NCBI RefSeq assembly: GCF_000508185.1
Contig: NZ_AYOY01000150.1
Coordinates: 1-44,855 of the forward strand
Direction: 5' to 3'
Length of the DNA stretch: 44,855 bases
Origin: Sphingobium sp. C100
GTDB taxonomy: Bacteria; Pseudomonadota; Alphaproteobacteria; Sphingomonadales; Sphingomonadaceae
Part shown: piece by piece, positions 40,155 to 44,855 of the stretch
How positions within the stretch are numbered: position 1 is the first letter of the stretch
Layout of the letters: each line of letters opens with the position of its first letter
The notes under the pieces: generated by a model
What the model was told of the DNA's origin: nothing
The model's database searches: none
Seen by the model: only the letters and a program-made list of their open reading frames with translations
Made by a program: the position numbers and the translations under genes

Positions 40155-40654
40155 GCGTCGTCCGCGTCGAAAGCGGCGCGGGTCGTCTGACCTTCGGCGA
40201 CATTGCGATTGCTTGCGCCATCGGCCGCGCGGGCGCCTGCGCGGCGGCGGTCAAGCGGGAGGGGGATGGCTGCACGCCGATCGGCGCATGGCCGATCCGG
40301 GGCGTGCTGTTGCGGCCGGGCAAGGTCGAGGCGAAGGGCATCCGCCTGCCCTGGCGCTGGGTGCGGGCGCAGGATGGCTGGTCGGACGACCCGGCCGATG
40401 CGGCCTATAACCGGCCGGTCCGGTTGCCGCGTTCCTTTTCCGCCGAAAGCCTGATCCGGGGCGATGACGCCTATGACATCATCGTCGTGCTGGGCCATAA
40501 TGATGCGCCGCCCGTGCCGGGACAGGGAAGCGCGATCTTCTTCCATCTTTCGGAAGGCCGCCCCACGGCCGGCTGCGTCGCGATCGACCGGGGCGACATG
40601 CTGCGGCTGTTGCCGCTGCTGGCAGCGGGGGATGCGGTCGAGATTCTGCCCTGA
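40151..40654 (+). CDS. YkuD-type L,D-transpeptidase-fold protein
   Basis: A 167-aa protein with the YkuD signature 'IFFHLSEGRPTAGCVAIDRGDMLRLLPLL' near residues 128-156, where His and the nucleophilic Cys (about 142) are present. 'GAGACAAAVKREGDGCTPIGAWPI' and 'AYDIIVVLGHNDAPPVPGQGS' are also typical of this L,D-transpeptidase subfamily. There is no obvious signal peptide, so either it acts in the cytoplasm or the export route is not visible. Overlaps ribA by 4 bp; convergent with glnD. Confidence 0.9.
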   Translation: MSVVRVESGAGRLTFGDIAIACAIGRAGACAAAVKREGDGCTPIGAWPIRGVLLRPGKVEAKGIRLPWRWVRAQDGWSDDPADAAYNRPVRLPRSFSAESLIRGDDAYDIIVVLGHNDAPPVPGQGSAIFFHLSEGRPTAGCVAIDRGDMLRLLPLLAAGDAVEILP

Positions 40655-40660
40655 ACGCTG

Positions 40661-43423
40661 CTACGCCCGTTGCAGCGCTTCGCCCACTTCGCCGCCGGCG
40701 GCTTCGAGCAGGCGGCGTTCCAGCGTTTGCAGCCGCGCCTTGCTTTCGATTTTTCCACCGATCAGGTCGGTGACGTAGAAAGTGTCGACGGCGCGTTCGC
40801 CATAGGTGGCGACATGGGCGCTGTGGACGGTGACCTTCGACTGGAACAGCGCATTGGCCAGGCTGAACAACAACGCCGGCCGGTCGCGGGCATTCACCTC
40901 GATCACGGTGAAGCGGTTCGACGCCTTGTTGTCGATCAGCACATTGGGTTCGATGCGGAAGGCTTCGGCGCGGGTGCGGGGCAGGGGGCGCGCGGACAGC
41001 TTGGTGATCAGGCGGTGCCGGTTGGAGAGCGAATCCTCGATCGCGCCGCGGATGCGTTTTAGCTGCTCGGGGCTGTGGAACGCGCCGCCGAGCGGGTCCT
41101 GCACCAGGAAATTGTCGATGGCGGCCCCGTCGCGCGTGGTGTGAATGCGCGCGTCGATGATGTTGCCGCCGGCCAGATGGATGGCGCCCGCGATCCGGTA
41201 GAACAGGCCGGGATGGTCGGTCGCATAGACAGTCACCAGGGTCGCGCCGCGTTGCGGATAATAGTGCGCGGCGATTGACAGCGGGGAGTCGCCCGACGCC
41301 AGGATATGCTGGGCGTTGTGGATCAATATGTCTTCCGGCTCGGCGATCCAGTAGGATTCGGGCAGGCGGCTGCTGAATGCGTCGAACGTGGGTTCGTCCA
41401 TGTTCAGCGCCTCGCGCAGCGCATCCTGCTTGGCGGTGACGCGCTCGCTGCGGCCCTTCTGCTTGTGGCCCAGGCGCAGCAGTTCCTCGGCCGCCTCATA
41501 GAGGTCGCCCAGCAATTGCCGTTTCCAACTGTTCCACACGCCCGGCCCGACGGCGCGGATGTCCACGACCGTCAGGCACAGCAGCAGGCGCAGGCGCTCG
41601 GGACTCTGCACCACCTCGACGAAATCGATGATGGTCTTGTAATCGGCCAGGTCGCGCTTGAAGGCGGTCGCCGACATGAGCAGGTGATAGCGGACCAGCC
41701 AGGCGACGGTTTCCGTCTCGGCCGGTGTGAGGCCAAGACGCGGACAGAGATGCTCGGCGACGTCCGCGCCCAATATGCTGTGGTCCCCGCCGCGCCCCTT
41801 GGCGATGTCGTGCAGAAGCACGGCGATATAGAGAACCCGGCGCGACAGCAGCCTGTCCATGATTTCGGTCGCGAGCGGATGATCCTGCCCCAGCTCGCCC
41901 TTTTCGATGCGGGCGAGCAGCCCGACCGCGCGGATGGTGTGCTCGTCGACCGTATAATGATGATACATGTCGAACTGCATCTGCGCGACCACCCGGCGAA
42001 AGTCGGGGATGAAGCGGCCGAAGACGGTCGATTCATTCATCCAGCGCAGCACCGTTTCGGGGTCGCGTGGCGATGTCAGCACCTCCATGAAGGCGGCGTT
42101 GGCGCGGGCATCCTTGCGGACCTTCGCGGTGATGAGGCCTGCGTCGCGGCTGGCGGCGCGCATCGCGCTGGGGTGGATGGCCAGGCCATGTTTGTCGGCC
42201 AGCGCGAAAATCTCCAGCAGCCGCACCGGGTCCTGCTGAAAGAAATCGTCGCTGGGCAGGCTGAGCCGCCCGCGTTCCAGCACGAAGCCGTCGAGCTTCT
42301 TGGGCCGGCGAAAGATGGACGGGATGTAGCGGCGCCCCTTCGGCCCCAGCTGGTCGTCCAGATGCGCCAGGAAGACGGCGGTCAGGTCGCCGACCGTCTT
42401 CGCGTTCAGGAAATAATAGCGCATGAAGCGCTCGACGCCCGACCGGCCGGTGCGGCCGGTGAAGTGCATCCGCGTCGCCGTTTCGAGTTGCAGGTCGAAG
42501 GTCAGCCGATCCTCGGCGCGGCCGGTGATGCTGTGCAGATGGCAGCGCACGGCCCAGAGGAAATCCTCCGCCCGCTGGAACTGGCGCAGTTCCGCCTGGG
42601 TCAGCAGGCCGACCTTGACCAGTTCGGCGACCGAGCGGACCCGGTTCACATATTTGCCGATCCAGAACAGGGTGTGCAGGTCGCGCAAGCCGCCCTTGCC
42701 TTCCTTCACATTGGGTTCGACGACGTAACGACTGTCGCCCATGCGCTTGTGCCGTTCGTCGCGCTCCTCCAGCTTTTCGGTGACGAAGGCGCGGGCATTG
42801 CCCTGCATCACTTCGCTGTCGAAGCGGGTGGACGTTTCCTCATACAAGGCCCGGTCGCCCCAGATATAGCGCGCTTCCAGCAGGGCGGTGCGCACGGTCA
42901 GGTCGGCCTTAGCCATTCGCATCGTTTCATCGACCGAGCGGCTGCTATGCCCGACCTTCAGTCCCAGATCCCACAGCGAATAGAGCATGGATTCGATCAC
43001 CTGCTCGGTCCACCCGGTCGGTTTCCAGGGGGTGATGAAGCCGATGTCGACATCGCTGTGCGGCGCCATTTCGCCCCGGCCATAGCCGCCCACCGCGATC
43101 AGCGCGATCCGCTCGCCCGTGCTGCGGTTGGCCGCGGGATAGAGATGATGGGTGGTGGCGTCGTAGAGCAGGCGCAATAGCTGGTCGATCAGGAAGGCGA
43201 AGGCGCTCACCGCCTCGCGCCCGCGGGTCGGCTTGGCGGCGAGCCGGCGCGCCACATCGTCCCGGCCATGGTCGAGTGCGGTCTTGAGTTCCTTGACGAT
43301 CAGCCCGCGCAGCCGCATGGGATCGCCCCGATGCTCCTGCGCCAGGGTGTTGATCCGATCGGAAATCGCGCGCCGATCGATGATCGCCCGGCGCGACCCG
43401 AGGGCGGGAAACGGCATTACCAT
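40661..43423 (-). CDS. glnD: Bifunctional PII uridylyltransferase/uridylyl-removing enzyme
   Basis: A 920-aa nitrogen sensor that uridylylates and deuridylylates PII proteins. The nucleotidyltransferase motif 'VGGYGRGEMAPHSDVDIGF' lies at about residues 111-129. The HD domain is 'YIAVLLHDIAKGRGGDHSILGADVAEHLCPRLGL' near 537. Two C-terminal ACT domains follow ('ATLVTVYATDHPGLFYRIAGAIHLAGGNIIDARIHTT' and 'FTVIEVNARDRPALLFSLANALFQSKVTVHSAHVATYGERAVDTFYVTD'). ATG 43423 or the nearby ATG 43417 could be used. It follows mutS by 9 bp. Confidence 0.97.
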   Translation of the reverse strand: MVMPFPALGSRRAIIDRRAISDRINTLAQEHRGDPMRLRGLIVKELKTALDHGRDDVARRLAAKPTRGREAVSAFAFLIDQLLRLLYDATTHHLYPAANRSTGERIALIAVGGYGRGEMAPHSDVDIGFITPWKPTGWTEQVIESMLYSLWDLGLKVGHSSRSVDETMRMAKADLTVRTALLEARYIWGDRALYEETSTRFDSEVMQGNARAFVTEKLEERDERHKRMGDSRYVVEPNVKEGKGGLRDLHTLFWIGKYVNRVRSVAELVKVGLLTQAELRQFQRAEDFLWAVRCHLHSITGRAEDRLTFDLQLETATRMHFTGRTGRSGVERFMRYYFLNAKTVGDLTAVFLAHLDDQLGPKGRRYIPSIFRRPKKLDGFVLERGRLSLPSDDFFQQDPVRLLEIFALADKHGLAIHPSAMRAASRDAGLITAKVRKDARANAAFMEVLTSPRDPETVLRWMNESTVFGRFIPDFRRVVAQMQFDMYHHYTVDEHTIRAVGLLARIEKGELGQDHPLATEIMDRLLSRRVLYIAVLLHDIAKGRGGDHSILGADVAEHLCPRLGLTPAETETVAWLVRYHLLMSATAFKRDLADYKTIIDFVEVVQSPERLRLLLCLTVVDIRAVGPGVWNSWKRQLLGDLYEAAEELLRLGHKQKGRSERVTAKQDALREALNMDEPTFDAFSSRLPESYWIAEPEDILIHNAQHILASGDSPLSIAAHYYPQRGATLVTVYATDHPGLFYRIAGAIHLAGGNIIDARIHTTRDGAAIDNFLVQDPLGGAFHSPEQLKRIRGAIEDSLSNRHRLITKLSARPLPRTRAEAFRIEPNVLIDNKASNRFTVIEVNARDRPALLFSLANALFQSKVTVHSAHVATYGERAVDTFYVTDLIGGKIESKARLQTLERRLLEAAGGEVGEALQRA

Positions 43424-43432
43424 CCGCGCTAT

Positions 43433-44855
43433 CTAGTCGGGTGACACGTCGGCGGCCAGTTGTTTCAATCGATATATATGATCGAGCGCCTCGCGCGGCG
43501 ACAGCGCGTCGGCATCGATCGCCGCGATGGCGTCGCGCAGCGGATCGGCCTTGTCCTCCTCCTGCGCGGCGACGGCGGCGAACAGGGGGAGGTCGTCGAG
43601 GCCCGCGGCGATCCCGCCGGTCTTCGCCTTGCCCGCTTCCAGCCGCGCCAGCACGTCCCTGGCGCGCTTGAGCACGGCGGGCGGCAGACCGGCGAGCCGC
43701 GCCACGGCCAGGCCATAGCTGCGGTCGGCCGGACCTTCGGCCAGTTCGTGCAGCAGGATGAGGTCGCCCTTCCATTCGCGTGCGCGGACATGGTGGAGCG
43801 AGAGCGAGGAGAGGGTTTCGGCGAGCCGCGTCAGCTCATGATAATGGGTCGCGAACAGGCAGCGGGAGCGATTGACCTCATGCACCGCCTCCACCACCGC
43901 CCAGGCCAGCGCCAACCCGTCATAGGTGGAGGTGCCGCGCCCGACCTCGTCCAGGATGACGAAGCTGCGTTCCGTGGCCTGGGCAAGGATCGCGGCAGTC
44001 TCCACCATCTCGACCATGAAGGTGGACCGCCCCCTGGCGAGGTTGTCGGATGCGCCCACCCGGCTGAACAGCCGATCGACCAGCGTCAGCGTCGCCGCTT
44101 CGGCCGGCACATAGCCGCCCGCCTGCGCCAGAATGACGATCAGCGCATTTTGCCGCAGGAAGGTCGACTTGCCGCCCATGTTCGGCCCGGTGACGAGCCA
44201 GAGCCGGTCGCTTTCGTTGAGGCGGCAGTCATTGGCGACGAAGGGCTGGCCCTCGCGCCGCAGCGCGTCTTCCACCACCGGATGCCGGCCGCCGACAATG
44301 TCCAGGCATTGGCCCGCGCCATCGGCGGGCACGAAATGGGGCCGTTGCCAGCCGCCCTCGGCCGCGCGTTCGGCCAGCGCGGCGGCGAAGTCGACCAGGG
44401 CCAAGGCGATCGGCGGGCACGAAATGGGGCCGTTGCCAGCCGCCCTCGGCCGCGCGTTCGGCCAGCGCGGCGGCGACGTCGAGCCGGGCCAGGGCGTCGG
44501 CGGCGCGGGCGATGTCGGCCTTGCGATCGAGCACCGCGTTGATCAGTTCCTCCAGATGCGCGGCTTCGGCGACCAGCGCATGGGCGCCCGCCTGCGCCAC
44601 GCGCCCCGCTTCCTCATGCAGGTCGATCGAATTGAAGCGCACCACCCCGGCCAGCGTCTGGCGATGGGTGAAGCCGCTGTCGGACTGCATCAACTGGTCG
44701 GCGGCGCGGGCGGGCACCTCGACATGATAGCCAAGCACGCCATTATGCCGGATTTTGAGCGCGGCGATGCCGGTCTGCGCGCGATATTTCGCTTCCAGCG
44801 CGGCGATGGCGCGGCGGATGGAGACGCTGGCAAAGGCGCGCGCGGCGGCGCGGCG
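43433..44855 (-). pseudogene. mutS: DNA mismatch repair gene mutS, frameshifted by an 88-bp tandem duplication; 5' end outside the window
   Basis: The C-terminal part (43433 to about 44404) carries the ATPase: '[20 protein letters not shown]' (Walker A), '[27 protein letters not shown]', '[27 protein letters not shown]' and '[15 protein letters not shown]'. The upstream part, reading in from the right edge, has core-domain sequence 'LKIRHNGVLGYHVEVPARAADQL' and '[28 protein letters not shown]'. That last segment is then repeated in a different frame because 44321-44408 duplicates 44409-44496; 88 is not a multiple of 3. The N-terminal frame runs into a stop at 44229. Removing one copy restores one continuous MutS. 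Either a real mutation or an assembly error. Confidence 0.85.
44321..44496. repeat. 88-bp direct tandem duplication within mutS
   Basis: Two abutting copies, 44321-44408 and 44409-44496. The first 68 bp are identical; the four differences all fall in the last 20 bp (84/88 identical). It shifts the mutS reading frame by one. Confidence 0.95.

Overview
The window is GC-rich, densely coded chromosomal DNA that looks like a sphingomonad (Alphaproteobacteria; a Sphingobium or Sphingomonas type is my inference). The evidence is the hemE/ppsR arrangement, MipZ, MmcB, DUF1491, a TonB-dependent receptor and FadL-type porin of the usual sphingomonad style, a PgmG-like mutase and an alphaproteobacterial LexA box. 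I saw no rRNA, tRNA, CRISPR array, prophage or insertion sequence.

Layout. 0-9 kb: a truncated thiamine-phosphate-synthase-like gene, a YggS PLP protein, a large TonB-dependent receptor, divergent pdeM and trhO, a minus-strand group (SCO protein, YcgN protein, YgjP-like protease, small unknown), an ankyrin protein and a queuosine-precursor transporter. 9-16 kb: argB, then a coupled run YggT-DUF167-folD-NTF2-like-marC, an OmpA/YiaD lipoprotein, a CorC-type membrane protein and a glycerate-kinase-like enzyme. 16-23 kb, almost all minus: mmcB, sleB-type hydrolase, DUF1491, PaaI thioesterase, ptsN, hpf, dnaQ, coaE, aroE, maf, ppsR. 23.25-23.54 kb: the probable chromosomal replication origin. 23.5-40.7 kb, almost all plus: hemE, hemJ, an ATPase with its own promoter, panC (minus), mipZ, a membrane J-protein, a phosphomannomutase/phosphoglucomutase, a FadL porin, ispG, an EamA transporter, a GNAT enzyme, ftsK, lolA, xth, ribA and a YkuD protein. 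40.7-44.9 kb: glnD and a broken mutS on minus.

The strand bias reverses at 23.25 kb, where a 291-bp gap between ppsR and hemE carries clustered DnaA boxes and an AT-rich tract. This is the gene context of oriC in Caulobacter and Rickettsia. Origin-linked functions lie nearby: mipZ 4 kb away, ftsK 11 kb away.

The most novel item is a pair of gapless, homologous intergenic elements at 30129-30260 and 37106-37240. Each has an inverted repeat, a conserved core, a short hairpin, an exposed anti-Shine-Dalgarno segment ATCCTCTCCT and a terminator. They look like sibling small RNAs. The exposed segment is complementary to the ribosome-binding sites of both outer-membrane barrel genes in the window: 10/10 for the TonB-dependent receptor and 12/13 for the FadL porin. 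A role in outer-membrane protein control is inference.

Other notable items are an 88-bp tandem duplication that frameshifts mutS, LexA-type boxes at mmcB and pdeM, a 22-bp perfect palindrome before argB, and several promoters placed so that transcripts would be leaderless. All calls come from reading the sequence; no database search was run.
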